A DNA stretch of 64,000 nucleotides, taken from Bacteroides sp. CAG:443. GTDB lineage: Bacteria > Bacteroidota > Bacteroidia > Bacteroidales > Bacteroidaceae. The stretch spans positions 1 through 64,000 of the forward strand of contig FR887775.1 in the NCBI GenBank assembly GCA_000432735.1, given 5' to 3'. The position numbers and the translations under genes are program-made. Of the stretch, positions 9,611-17,769 are shown piece after piece (position 1 is the first letter of the stretch; every line of letters begins with the position of its first letter). The notes under the pieces were generated by a model, which was not told the origin of the DNA, did no database searches, and saw nothing but the letters and a program-made list of their open reading frames with translations.

Positions 9611-10645
9611 ATGAGAAGTTTGATAGAACGTCTTCATCGGGAGCGAACACTCTCTCCCGATGAATTTCGTGTGTTACTCAGTCAATGTGAGGAAGAAGAT
9701 CTCTCCTTTATCAATACTCTTGCCCGTGAGGTTGCGCAGCAAAATTTCGGAAACAAGATTTTCATACGAGGACTGATTGAGGTAGGCAACCGCTGCAAGA
9801 ATGATTGTTATTATTGCGGTATCCGCCGAAGTAACCATCAGGTAGAACGCTATCACCTGGATGAAGAAACTGTTTTGGCATGCTGTCGGCACGGTTATAA
9901 ACTGGGATTCCGGACGTTTGTCCTCCAGGGAGGAGAAATCAATGACGATGAAATGATTGTCCGTACCGTGACTTCTATCCGAAAAGAGTTCCCGGATGTG
10001 GCCATTACGCTTTCATTGGGAGAAAAAGAAGCGTCGGTGTATGAACGTTTCTTTCAGGCAGGAGCCAACCGTTACCTGCTTCGTCACGAAACGCATAATC
10101 AATCGCATTACAGCAAGCTACATCCTGAAGACATGTCATTGCCCAATCGCCTGAGGTGCCTGAATGACTTGAAGCGAATCGGCTTTCAGACGGGTACCGG
10201 TATTATGGTAGGGAGTCCGTATCAAACTATCGACAACCTGGTGGAAGATATCCTTTACATCGAGAAACTCCAGCCCGAAATGATTGGTATCGGACCGTTT
10301 CTTCCACACCATGATACTCCTTTTGCCAAGATGCCGTCGGGCAGTATGAAGCTGACACTGCTGTTGCTTTCTATTTTCCGCCTGATGCATCCACATGCTC
10401 TGATACCATCGACTACAGCCCTTGCAACCCTTGCTCCAGAAGGAAGAGAAAAAGGCATACTGGCAGGTGCGAATGTCGTGATGCCCAACCTATCCCCTGT
10501 CGTACAGCGAAGCAAATATTCTCTATACGATAATAAAGCTTCTTTGGGAGCCGAGGCTGCCGAAGGACTTCTTTTGCTGGAAAAACGGCTGGAAGCAATC
10601 GGATATGTTATCGATAAAGGAAGAGGAGATTATAGCGCACATTAG
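9611..10645 (+). CDS. hydE: [FeFe] hydrogenase H-cluster radical SAM maturase HydE
   Basis: A 344-residue radical SAM enzyme of normal HydE length, with the cluster motif C62-x3-C66-x2-C69 (CKNDCYYC) and the family pattern RRSNHQVERY after it. HydE acts on a complexed Fe-cysteine synthon made by HydG while building the [2Fe] subcluster. It lies 15 bp after hydA and is the second gene of the hyd operon. Confidence 0.95.
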   Translation: MRSLIERLHRERTLSPDEFRVLLSQCEEEDLSFINTLAREVAQQNFGNKIFIRGLIEVGNRCKNDCYYCGIRRSNHQVERYHLDEETVLACCRHGYKLGFRTFVLQGGEINDDEMIVRTVTSIRKEFPDVAITLSLGEKEASVYERFFQAGANRYLLRHETHNQSHYSKLHPEDMSLPNRLRCLNDLKRIGFQTGTGIMVGSPYQTIDNLVEDILYIEKLQPEMIGIGPFLPHHDTPFAKMPSGSMKLTLLLLSIFRLMHPHALIPSTTALATLAPEGREKGILAGANVVMPNLSPVVQRSKYSLYDNKASLGAEAAEGLLLLEKRLEAIGYVIDKGRGDYSAH

Positions 10646-10683
10646 AACATTGTTTATTATCGTTTTAAAATATAAAATCAATT

Positions 10684-12102
10684 ATGTATAAAATAGATTC
10701 ACCTCATGCAGAAGAGTTCATCAACCACGATGAAATCTTGGCTACGCTGGACTATGCGCAAGCCAACAAAGGTAATCGTGAGTTGATTCGTTCTATTATT
10801 GAGAAGGCTCGCGCCTGCAAGGGACTGACTCATCGCGAGGCTGCCGTGTTGCTGGAGTGCGAAGATTCCAGCCTGCTGGAAGAAATATATGCTCTGGCAC
10901 GTGAAATCAAACAACGTTTCTACGGCAACCGTATCGTGATGTTTGCCCCACTCTATCTTTCCAATTATTGTGTAAACAGTTGTGTGTACTGCCCGTACCA
11001 CATCAAGAATAAATCGATAGCCCGCAAGAAACTGACACAAGATGAGATTCGTCAGGAAGTAATTGCCTTGCAGGATATGGGACACAAACGTCTGGCTATT
11101 GAGGCCGGAGAAGATCCGTTGCACAATCCGATAGAATATATTCTGGAATCAATCAAGACCATCTACAGCATCAAGCACAAGAATGGTGCCATCCGCCGCG
11201 TAAATGTAAACATCGCAGCAACGACGGTAGAGAACTACCGCCGTCTGCATGATGCCGGTATTGGAACGTATATTCTGTTTCAGGAAACCTATCATAAGGA
11301 GAATTATGAGAAACTGCATCCGCGGGGCCCGAAAAGCAACTATGCATATCATACGGAAGCCATGGACCGTGCCATGCAGGGAGGTATCGACGATGTAGGT
11401 ATCGGCGTATTGTTCGGTCTGAATACCTACCGTTATGACTTCGTGGGTATGCTGATGCATGCCGAACACTTGGAAGCGACGTATGGCGTAGGACCGCACA
11501 CCATCAGCGTGCCTCGTATCTGTTCGGCCGATGATATCAATGCATCCGATTTTGAAAATGCTATTTCGGACGATATTTTCCAGAAAATCGTAGCAGTGAT
11601 TCGTATCAGCGTGCCTTACACCGGAATGATTGTTTCTACCCGCGAATCTCAACGCTCACGCGAAAAAGTGCTGGCACTGGGAGTTTCTCAGTTAAGCGGT
11701 GGCTCACGTACCAGCGTAGGTGGATATGTGCACGAAGAAACGCCCGAAGAAAACTCGGCACAGTTTGATGTAAGCGACCGCCGTACACTCGATGAAATCG
11801 TAGCCTGGCTGTTGCGTTTGGGATATATCCCCAGCTTCTGTACTGCATGTTATCGTGAGGGCCGTACGGGCGACCGCTTCATGTCTTTAGTTAAAACTGG
11901 ACAGATAGCCAACTGTTGCGCTCCGAATGCACTGATGACCCTGCAAGAGTATCTGGAAGATTATGCCTCTCCCGAAACACGTGAGCTAGGTGTGAAGATG
12001 ATTCGTGAACAGATGGAACAGATTCCTAACCCGGCTATCCGCCGCCGTGCATTGGAAAATCTGGAACGCATTTCCGAAGGGAAACGAGATTTCAGATTCT
12101 AA
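10684..12102 (+). CDS. hydG: [FeFe] hydrogenase H-cluster radical SAM maturase HydG
   Basis: A 472-residue radical SAM tyrosine lyase that splits tyrosine to give the CO and cyanide ligands of the H-cluster. It has the SAM cluster motif C96-x3-C100-x2-C103 and the C-terminal auxiliary cluster cysteines (CTACYREG, then NCC). The length is typical. It sits between hydE (38 bp gap) and hydF (19 bp gap). Confidence 0.96.
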   Translation: MYKIDSPHAEEFINHDEILATLDYAQANKGNRELIRSIIEKARACKGLTHREAAVLLECEDSSLLEEIYALAREIKQRFYGNRIVMFAPLYLSNYCVNSCVYCPYHIKNKSIARKKLTQDEIRQEVIALQDMGHKRLAIEAGEDPLHNPIEYILESIKTIYSIKHKNGAIRRVNVNIAATTVENYRRLHDAGIGTYILFQETYHKENYEKLHPRGPKSNYAYHTEAMDRAMQGGIDDVGIGVLFGLNTYRYDFVGMLMHAEHLEATYGVGPHTISVPRICSADDINASDFENAISDDIFQKIVAVIRISVPYTGMIVSTRESQRSREKVLALGVSQLSGGSRTSVGGYVHEETPEENSAQFDVSDRRTLDEIVAWLLRLGYIPSFCTACYREGRTGDRFMSLVKTGQIANCCAPNALMTLQEYLEDYASPETRELGVKMIREQMEQIPNPAIRRRALENLERISEGKRDFRF

Positions 12103-12121
12103 CTCATAAGATTGAAAGTTT

Positions 12122-13306
12122 ATGCAAGATACACCTCGTGCCAACCGCCTGCACATCGGGCTGTTTGGCAAACGTAACAGTGGTAAGTCATCGCTGATCA
12201 ATGCGCTGACCAATCAGGAAACAGCTCTTGTTTCCGATGTGGCAGGAACCACGACTGACCCTGTATATAAGGCAATGGAGATACATGGCATAGGTCCGTG
12301 TGTCTTCATCGATACAGCAGGACTTGATGATGAAGGCGAACTGGGAGCACTTCGTATCCGACAGACCATGCGTGCCATGGAACGTACCGACGTTGCCTTG
12401 CTGGTTTGTACAGGAGATGATATCGAAAAAGAGCTTGAATGGAATCGTCTGCTGAAAGAAAAAAATATTCCGGTAATATGGATATTAAATAAAGCGGACC
12501 TGTTGGCTGATGCGACTGCAACCGTTCGCTCTATAGAGAAAAAATGCGGACAAGTTCCTCTTGCTGTCAGTGCCCGAACCAAACAAGGAATGGAAGACAT
12601 ACGTCGCAGCCTGATAGCTAAGTTACCCGATGAAACCATGTCACAGGGAATTGTGGGAAGATTGGTAAAAGAAGGCGATACGGTTATGCTCGTCATGCCA
12701 CAAGATATTCAGGCGCCGAAGGGTCGTCTTATTCTTCCACAAGTACAGACAATCCGCGAATTACTCGACAGAAAATGTCTTGTAATGAGTTGTACAACAG
12801 ATAAAATAGATCAGATGCTTCAAGCATTGGTGCAACCCCCATCGCTTATCATTACAGACTCGCAAGTATTCAAAACCGTTTACGAAAAGAAACCGGCAGC
12901 GAGTCGTCTGACCTCCTTCTCGGTATTGTTTGCCCAATACAAAGGCGATATAAATTATTTTATCGAAGGGGCAAATGCCATCGGATGTCTGACAGAAAAT
13001 TCGCACGTTCTAATTGCGGAAGCATGTACCCATGCCCCACTTGCCGAAGATATTGGACGTGTAAAAATACCGAACATGCTTCGTAAAAAGTTCGGAGCCG
13101 GATTGCAGATTGACCACGTTTCGGGAACAGATTTTCCGGAAGACCTGAACAAATACGATCTTGTTATTCACTGCGGAGCCTGTATGTTCAACCGAAAGTA
13201 CGTATTGAACCGTGTAGCGCAAGCGCGCAATCAACACATCCCGATGACAAATTACGGAGTAACGATTGCCTACTTAACAGGAATATTGGATAAAATAGAT
13301 TATTAA
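12122..13306 (+). CDS. hydF: [FeFe] hydrogenase maturation GTPase HydF
   Basis: A 394-residue scaffold GTPase on which the [2Fe] subcluster is assembled before delivery to apo-hydrogenase. The N-terminal G domain shows GKRNSGKSSLIN (G1), TTTDP (G2), DTAG (G3) and NKAD (G4). The C-terminal 4Fe-4S site has the C-x-H pattern (EACTHAP) and the HCGAC motif. It is the last gene of the hyd operon, followed by a hairpin terminator at 13311-13357. Confidence 0.96.
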   Translation: MQDTPRANRLHIGLFGKRNSGKSSLINALTNQETALVSDVAGTTTDPVYKAMEIHGIGPCVFIDTAGLDDEGELGALRIRQTMRAMERTDVALLVCTGDDIEKELEWNRLLKEKNIPVIWILNKADLLADATATVRSIEKKCGQVPLAVSARTKQGMEDIRRSLIAKLPDETMSQGIVGRLVKEGDTVMLVMPQDIQAPKGRLILPQVQTIRELLDRKCLVMSCTTDKIDQMLQALVQPPSLIITDSQVFKTVYEKKPAASRLTSFSVLFAQYKGDINYFIEGANAIGCLTENSHVLIAEACTHAPLAEDIGRVKIPNMLRKKFGAGLQIDHVSGTDFPEDLNKYDLVIHCGACMFNRKYVLNRVAQARNQHIPMTNYGVTIAYLTGILDKIDY

Positions 13307-13310
13307 TAAA

Positions 13311-13357
13311 AAAAGTAGGTTCTATTATTGCTTATTTGCGTAATAAAACCTACTTTT
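13311..13357 (+). terminator. Terminator hairpin of hyd operon
   Basis: A perfect 11-bp inverted repeat (AAAAGTAGGTT at 13311-13321 and AACCTACTTTT at 13347-13357) begins a few bases after the hydF stop, with an inner ATTATTGC/GCGTAAT pairing. The right arm ends in TTTT. The same stretch carries the promoter boxes of the following tRNA. Confidence 0.7.
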
Positions 13358-13358
13358 G
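13328..13358 (+). promoter_or_regulatory. Promoter of tRNA-Gly
   Basis: A -33 TTG (13328-13330), a 20-bp spacer and a -7 TACTTTTG (13351-13358) fit the Bacteroidetes sigma-ABfr consensus. Transcription would begin about 8 bp before the tRNA. The boxes lie inside the hydF terminator hairpin. Confidence 0.6.
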
Positions 13359-13372
13359 TCTCACTTTCGTCT

Positions 13373-13445
13373 GCGGTAGTAGCTCAGTTGGTAGAGCATT
13401 AGCTTCCCAAGCTAAGGGTCACGGGTTCGAATCCCGCTTACCGCT
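13373..13445 (+). tRNA. tRNA-Gly (anticodon CCC)
   Basis: The cloverleaf can be drawn by hand. The acceptor stem GCGGTAG pairs with TTACCGC, with a terminal G-T. The anticodon arm AGC-TTCCCAA-GCT gives anticodon CCC, and the T arm CGGGTTCGAATCCCG is canonical. The discriminator is T and no CCA is encoded. A decayed integrase lies just downstream, so this tRNA has probably been an integration site. Confidence 0.93.
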
Positions 13446-13452
13446 CTCAACG

Positions 13453-13492
13453 AAAACCTTGATAGTTAAGTATTTAGCTATCGAGGTTTTTT
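13453..13492 (+). terminator. Intrinsic terminator after tRNA-Gly
   Basis: An 11-bp stem, AACCTTGATAG (13455-13465) with CTATCGAGGTT (13478-13488, one G-T pair), is flanked by AAAA on the left and a TTTT tract on the right. It ends the tRNA transcript. Confidence 0.75.
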
Positions 13493-13541
13493 GCTTCTAG
13501 TATGATATAAATACCTATTTCAAGAGCAACAGAGAGGATAC

Positions 13542-13562
13542 ATGTAAACCAAGATGTAAACC
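13542..13562. repeat. Paired 9-bp direct repeat, probable integrase arm sites
   Basis: ATGTAAACC occurs at 13542-13550 and again at 13554-13562, 12 bp apart. It lies between the tRNA and the integrase remnant. Short tandem repeats in this place usually bind the arm domain of tyrosine integrases; that role is inferred. Confidence 0.45.
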
Positions 13563-13565
13563 GAA

Positions 13566-13856
13566 AAAAATATTATAAATGCCTGTATTTCAGTAGTTTG
13601 CTACAAATCTAAGACATTATCTAATGGTGAAAATCCATTGATGCTCCAAGTATCTAAAGGAGGAAAGCGTAAATATCAAAGTTTAGGAATATCTATCCTA
13701 CCCCGTTATTGGGATTTTACACGAAATAAACCTAAGCCCAACTGCCCTAATAGAGAATATATCCAAAAGATTATCTTGGATAAACAACGAGAACTTCAAC
13801 AACGAATGTTGGAATTTAATACCGAACAAAAAGAATATACAAAATCTTTTATCATT
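13566..13856 (+). pseudogene. Truncated tyrosine integrase (N-terminal arm/SAM-like part)
   Basis: The frame reads VVCYKSKTLSNGENPLM and then KGGKRKYQSLGISI, WDFTRNKPKPNCPNRE and LEFNTEQKEYT. This is the typical N-terminal arm-binding domain and the start of the core-binding domain of Bacteroidetes phage-type integrases. No in-frame ATG precedes the conserved part (a TAA lies at 13557). Homology stops after KEYT, so the core-binding and catalytic domains (some 300 residues) are missing. It sits immediately 3' of tRNA-Gly, the usual place for an island integrase. It marks the left end of a degraded mobile element. Confidence 0.75.
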
Positions 13857-14151
13857 ACTATTTTGTATAGCTATATCATTTTGTCTGACTTGCTCATTTA
13901 CTTGTCGTATCTGTTGGTTTACCTTTTTGTTATTCAACCATAATCCCCATATCACAGACGCCACCAATAGCCGTTAGAATAGTAGATAAGAGTTTTCCTT
14001 TATTATCTGCATCTGTACCATAAAGATAACTAGCCAAAGTTTCAAATCTATAGACTACTGTTTCTTTACAAATAAGGGAAAGAACTAGGATAATAATAAA
14101 TAGTATTATAGTAGTTTTTGTTGATGCTAGAATTTTCTTTAATTTTTCCAT
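13840..14151 (-). pseudogene. Frameshifted and truncated small membrane-protein gene
   Basis: From the ATG at 14151 the frame encodes KKILASTKTTIILFIIILVL, a transmembrane helix, and a second hydrophobic stretch up to TAIGGVC. The reading then continues in another frame (VIWGLWLNNKKVNQQIR..NDIAIQNSNDKRF), a pattern seen after the membrane anchor of Bacteroides pentapeptide-repeat or similar proteins. A one-base indel near 13950 explains the switch. The 3' end runs directly into the integrase remnant on the opposite strand near 13845, so this is a deletion junction. The original function is unknown. Confidence 0.5.
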
Positions 14152-14247
14152 ATTGTAATAGTTTTAGTAGATACAAAAATATGAAATATCATTTTAAAAT
14201 TACTCCTCTGAAAATTAAATAAAGCATCCTTATTTCATAGTCCCTTA

Positions 14248-14580
14248 CTAATAATGAAGTATTTGTATATTTCTGCATTGGACATTGCCAATCTTTATAA
14301 GAAAAGATGATTGGTCGAGCTATTCTTTAAATGACTCGAACAGCACCACAAGATAAAGGAATTCTGGGGCACAATGAAAAACGCTGTCCGCATTCAAATC
14401 AGTGTGGCTATTATCACATACTGTTTCATCACTATTGTCCAACACGATATGCAATTAAAGTGTTCAACTTATGAAGTTTTGCAGATTCTAAGCATCTCTC
14501 TAACGAACAAAACTAACTTACGTGACCTGTTCGACAAGACTAATTTCAATAATGCAAAGAACCCGATTAACCCCTTTTAA
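14248..14580 (+). pseudogene. IS4-like transposase 3' remnant
   Basis: A single frame reads ISALDIANLYKKR, stop, LVELFFK, stop, LEQHHKIKEFWGT, then NAVRIQISVAIITYC, QHDMQLKCSTYEVLQILS and LRDLFDKTNFN. This is the C-terminal end of a Bacteroides IS4-family transposase. Both in-frame stops (TGA at 14308 and 14332) stand where tryptophan (TGG) is expected. The 5' two thirds of the gene are absent. The open 68-codon tail at 14374-14580 is not a separate gene. Confidence 0.75.
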
Positions 14581-14584
14581 AGGG

Positions 14585-16372
14585 CTAATCGACTAATTTT
14601 TTTAACTCGTCCATTTTATTGGACACTAATGATCCTCTGTATAAAGATGGAGTATAAACATTGCCTATGAAGCAATATAGCTCAGACACATTGCAGTGTC
14701 TCTCATGTTCTATAGTAAAAAATCCCAAAGCATCAGGATTACTTGTTACTGTGCCATGATTTAGTTGCAATCCTATATATGGAATAGGAGATACAGATGA
14801 GATGGTAACGATTTCAATTTGACAATCATACTTATCCTCTAACATGTTTTTGTTTAGATTCTTCTCTTTTATCTCATCTTGTCTGTTAGTAGCTCTCATC
14901 AACCATTCCTTTATGGTCTCATTAATATTTAGTTGACATTTTATCAGATTCCTAACTTCTTGATGATAGTTTTGCTCAAGTCCATAAAACTCGATTAAAT
15001 CCAATTTAAACAGGCCTTTAGGTATGTTCAATTCTTTGTCCGAAGGAACTTCTCCCATGATATTGCATTCATCTATTATAGCCCTAAGTATATCAATGGT
15101 AGAAATTTCAAGTGTATCAACCAGTTTCAGGATGTCTGCCTTAAGAGTAGGGTCAGACAGATTATCATCTATAACTTCGTTTACTGCTTTTATGGAAAGA
15201 TTGCCAAACTCCTTGATATAACGTATTCGTCCCGGACGTCCTAACAGATTTTCATCTACAGTAAGTTTGTTGGTAGTTAGAAGATAAAGTTTGCGTGTGC
15301 TGTTGTAAACACCATCAATCATTTTCAGTAAAACCTCCTGTTCCTCTTTGAAGGTCTTTTCAGCTTCATCAATGAGGATGATACATTCAAAGCACAACGA
15401 CTGGATAAACTCCAGCATTCCTTTTATGGGCTTGGATATGATAATCACCGGCAGGCCTATACGGTTGCTTAACAATTTGGCGGCAATTGTCTTTCCTGTT
15501 CCTTTTAGACCATTGAATATAACTCCAAGATTTTTGTTACTATTTATAAAGAGTTCAGATGACCATGTCGTGATGATTCGTTGCATGAACTGCTCACAAT
15601 CGAGGTCGTAAATCTTGAAGTCGAAGGTGAATGTCTCGTCTATTTTCTCAAGGCCAAGACGTCCGGTTAGAATGTCCTCATAAATTCTGAAAACTCCATT
15701 ACCTGGAGCTGGGAGCAGTGTGGCGTAACCTGGTATGGGATATAGTATACCATTGTTATTAATCCATTTCTGTTTTTCCATCCATTGGATAGTTTCTTCA
15801 CAGTCTTGTTTACCTGGATTTAGATACTTTTCTTTTTCAAGTATATAAATTTCTATATCTGCTATTTCACCACAGCCAGTGATTCCGCATTTACGTTCCA
15901 GGTTTTTGAAGATAAATCCGTTTTTGATGGCTACCCTCCGTGAAGCATCGTTTCTAGGAAAAACACTGATGATAAGCGTATCAGCTTGACGCCCCATAAA
16001 CAGATAGCGTTTCATTAATTCTACCACTTCCGTCATATATCCTTTCCCCCTGAAGTCCTTGTGAAGGAAGTAGCAAATCTCATATTCTTGCTTTTCGCCA
16101 TGAATGTTACTCACTTTTAGGGATGTAACTTCAAATACTCCTATGGCATGTCCCGGTTTTTCTTCTGTGGTTATAACAAACATGTTTCCACCGGATATGC
16201 CACGACGTATTTTGCCTTCTGCTTCACAGATGTTGCTCATAGGAGTGAAGCCGGTTATCATTGCGGTGTTTTTGTCCTTCATCAGAGTGAAGATATCTTG
16301 AGCATCTTCCACCCGAGGCGAACGGACAATAAGCCTTTCTGTGTGTAGTTTTATTTCCTCTGTCATATACAA
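14585..16372 (-). CDS. GNAT acetyltransferase-AAA+ ATPase fusion protein
   Basis: A 595-residue intact protein. Residues about 5-182 are a RimJ/RimL-type GNAT domain with an acetyl-CoA loop (DFRGKGYM, 106-113). Residues about 190-400 are an AAA+ ATPase with Walker A GLKGTGKT (288-295), Walker B IILIDEAE (331-338), a sensor LTTN (365-368) and an RPGR arginine motif (379-382), most like BCS1-type ATPases of phages and plasmids. The last 170 residues match nothing I recognise. It is the third gene of a minus-strand cluster, 77 bp after the nuclease gene, in an AT-rich island beside a dead integrase. A defence or mobile-element role is inferred. Start alternatives are 16372 and 16366. Confidence 0.8.
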   Translation of the reverse strand: MYMTEEIKLHTERLIVRSPRVEDAQDIFTLMKDKNTAMITGFTPMSNICEAEGKIRRGISGGNMFVITTEEKPGHAIGVFEVTSLKVSNIHGEKQEYEICYFLHKDFRGKGYMTEVVELMKRYLFMGRQADTLIISVFPRNDASRRVAIKNGFIFKNLERKCGITGCGEIADIEIYILEKEKYLNPGKQDCEETIQWMEKQKWINNNGILYPIPGYATLLPAPGNGVFRIYEDILTGRLGLEKIDETFTFDFKIYDLDCEQFMQRIITTWSSELFINSNKNLGVIFNGLKGTGKTIAAKLLSNRIGLPVIIISKPIKGMLEFIQSLCFECIILIDEAEKTFKEEQEVLLKMIDGVYNSTRKLYLLTTNKLTVDENLLGRPGRIRYIKEFGNLSIKAVNEVIDDNLSDPTLKADILKLVDTLEISTIDILRAIIDECNIMGEVPSDKELNIPKGLFKLDLIEFYGLEQNYHQEVRNLIKCQLNINETIKEWLMRATNRQDEIKEKNLNKNMLEDKYDCQIEIVTISSVSPIPYIGLQLNHGTVTSNPDALGFFTIEHERHCNVSELYCFIGNVYTPSLYRGSLVSNKMDELKKLVD

Positions 16373-16449
16373 TTAAGTCTTTCTGAAATCATTTTAGTTC
16401 AATTATACTCATGGACAGAGGAAAATTGCAGCTTAAGGTATAATAAACG

Positions 16450-17769
16450 TTAATAACGCAGATTTTCAGTCTTTCTCCTTAAAGTATCAATGTCTTCTTT
16501 GATAGAATATGCAATCTTTGATACGGTTTCATCCATTTTGGCAAGAGCGGACAATGTTTCGGAATCTAACTTCTTGAATTGCAGGTTTATAAATTTAGTT
16601 TGTTTACTATTCCAGTCAATTTCTCCCAGATAATATCCAGCCTTATCGGGCTTATATATTGGTAATGACTCACTTATTATATTTATAATATTATTGAATT
16701 CCGGGTCGTTGGAGATTTCTCTTTTGTTACCTTTTTCCCCTATGATAAAGAAACCGTAAACCATTGGTTCGTCCATCCTAACAGCATATCTTATTTCATA
16801 TTTGCCACATTCTTTTACAAGGAACTCAAAGCCATATCTTTTGTTGTTTAAATTGCCCTTATAATATTTATTGATGCGGTCTTCTTTCTCATCCAATGCA
16901 TATCTATATGTTTTGTCTTCTATTACAGAATACTTATTAACGTCATTATTAAATTCTTCCATTTTCTCCTTTAAAAGTTCCCAGAATCTTCTCTGCAGTT
17001 CAACCACACTAATATTGATTGCTTCTCTGATGATTCCTAAATTCTGAATATATTTCGGATTCTCTAAAATCAGATCTTTTAAGTCCTTTTCCATCTCCTT
17101 GCTCATAGTTTGGTTTGTTAAATGTTTAATAAGGTTGATATAATGGCTGATACCTTCTCTAATCAAAGGCTTGTCCACAACTTTTTCGCGACATTGCTCC
17201 AACCATTTCAGTATATCGCTTTCGTATGAGATGGTGAAGTAGTGTTCTTCTTCTATTAATTCTTTATTATCATGTTTAGCAGTTTTATCCTCATCATGAA
17301 CTGTTCCATCGAGCGACAGGTAAAACAGTTTGTGTTCAGATGTGTTTTTCTCGGCATAATTGTGATAACGGATAAGCTGGTTTTCCTGGTCGGAAGCATA
17401 TATTTTATTTTCTATTATAATAGCTTTTCTGTCAGCATCTGTTACGATAATATCCAGACGCCCTCCAGTAGTGGCTGTAACAGGTCCGATATATTTTTCC
17501 CGCTCCACTGTGACAGTATCGGTGGAAAAGGATACACCGTTCAGAAACTCGTCTATGAATAGTTTCAGGAACACATCTCCCATATGATGCAGTCCTTTCG
17601 GATTAAACAAATCGGCAAGGAAGGCTGAATGCACACTTGTTTCATTGGAGGTCATATCAATTACCTTGAACAGGTTGTAGCTTTCTCCTTTTTCATCTTC
17701 CAGTCTTTTGTAGGCCTGATTGAGTAAACAAATTTTATCGAATAATGATTGCATTCCATTCATCGCCAT
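16450..17769 (-). CDS. PD-(D/E)XK nuclease superfamily protein
   Basis: A 439-residue protein with the PD-(D/E)XK signature of the PDDEXK_4-like families. It has an early ETSVHSAFLADLF segment (residues 43-55), then GGRLDIIV with D106, and IIIENKI with E120-x-K122, followed by QENQLIRY, as expected for the core helix. The C-terminal half (about 240-439) is a helical and beta region of unknown role. Its start overlaps the end of the upstream DnaB-hydrolase gene by 10 bp, a sign of translational coupling. Family members are often found in phage defence or mobile-element loci. The DNA target and cofactor are not evident. Confidence 0.82.
   Translation of the reverse strand: MAMNGMQSLFDKICLLNQAYKRLEDEKGESYNLFKVIDMTSNETSVHSAFLADLFNPKGLHHMGDVFLKLFIDEFLNGVSFSTDTVTVEREKYIGPVTATTGGRLDIIVTDADRKAIIIENKIYASDQENQLIRYHNYAEKNTSEHKLFYLSLDGTVHDEDKTAKHDNKELIEEEHYFTISYESDILKWLEQCREKVVDKPLIREGISHYINLIKHLTNQTMSKEMEKDLKDLILENPKYIQNLGIIREAINISVVELQRRFWELLKEKMEEFNNDVNKYSVIEDKTYRYALDEKEDRINKYYKGNLNNKRYGFEFLVKECGKYEIRYAVRMDEPMVYGFFIIGEKGNKREISNDPEFNNIINIISESLPIYKPDKAGYYLGEIDWNSKQTKFINLQFKKLDSETLSALAKMDETVSKIAYSIKEDIDTLRRKTENLRY

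Noticed and set aside
13638..13943. A 101-residue integrase as an active gene
   Set aside because: It lacks the catalytic domain and a usable start. The last 30 residues are non-homologous read-through into the next fragment.
14374..14580. A 68-residue protein gene
   Set aside because: It is the 3' tail of an IS4-like transposase; the same frame continues upstream through two stop codons.
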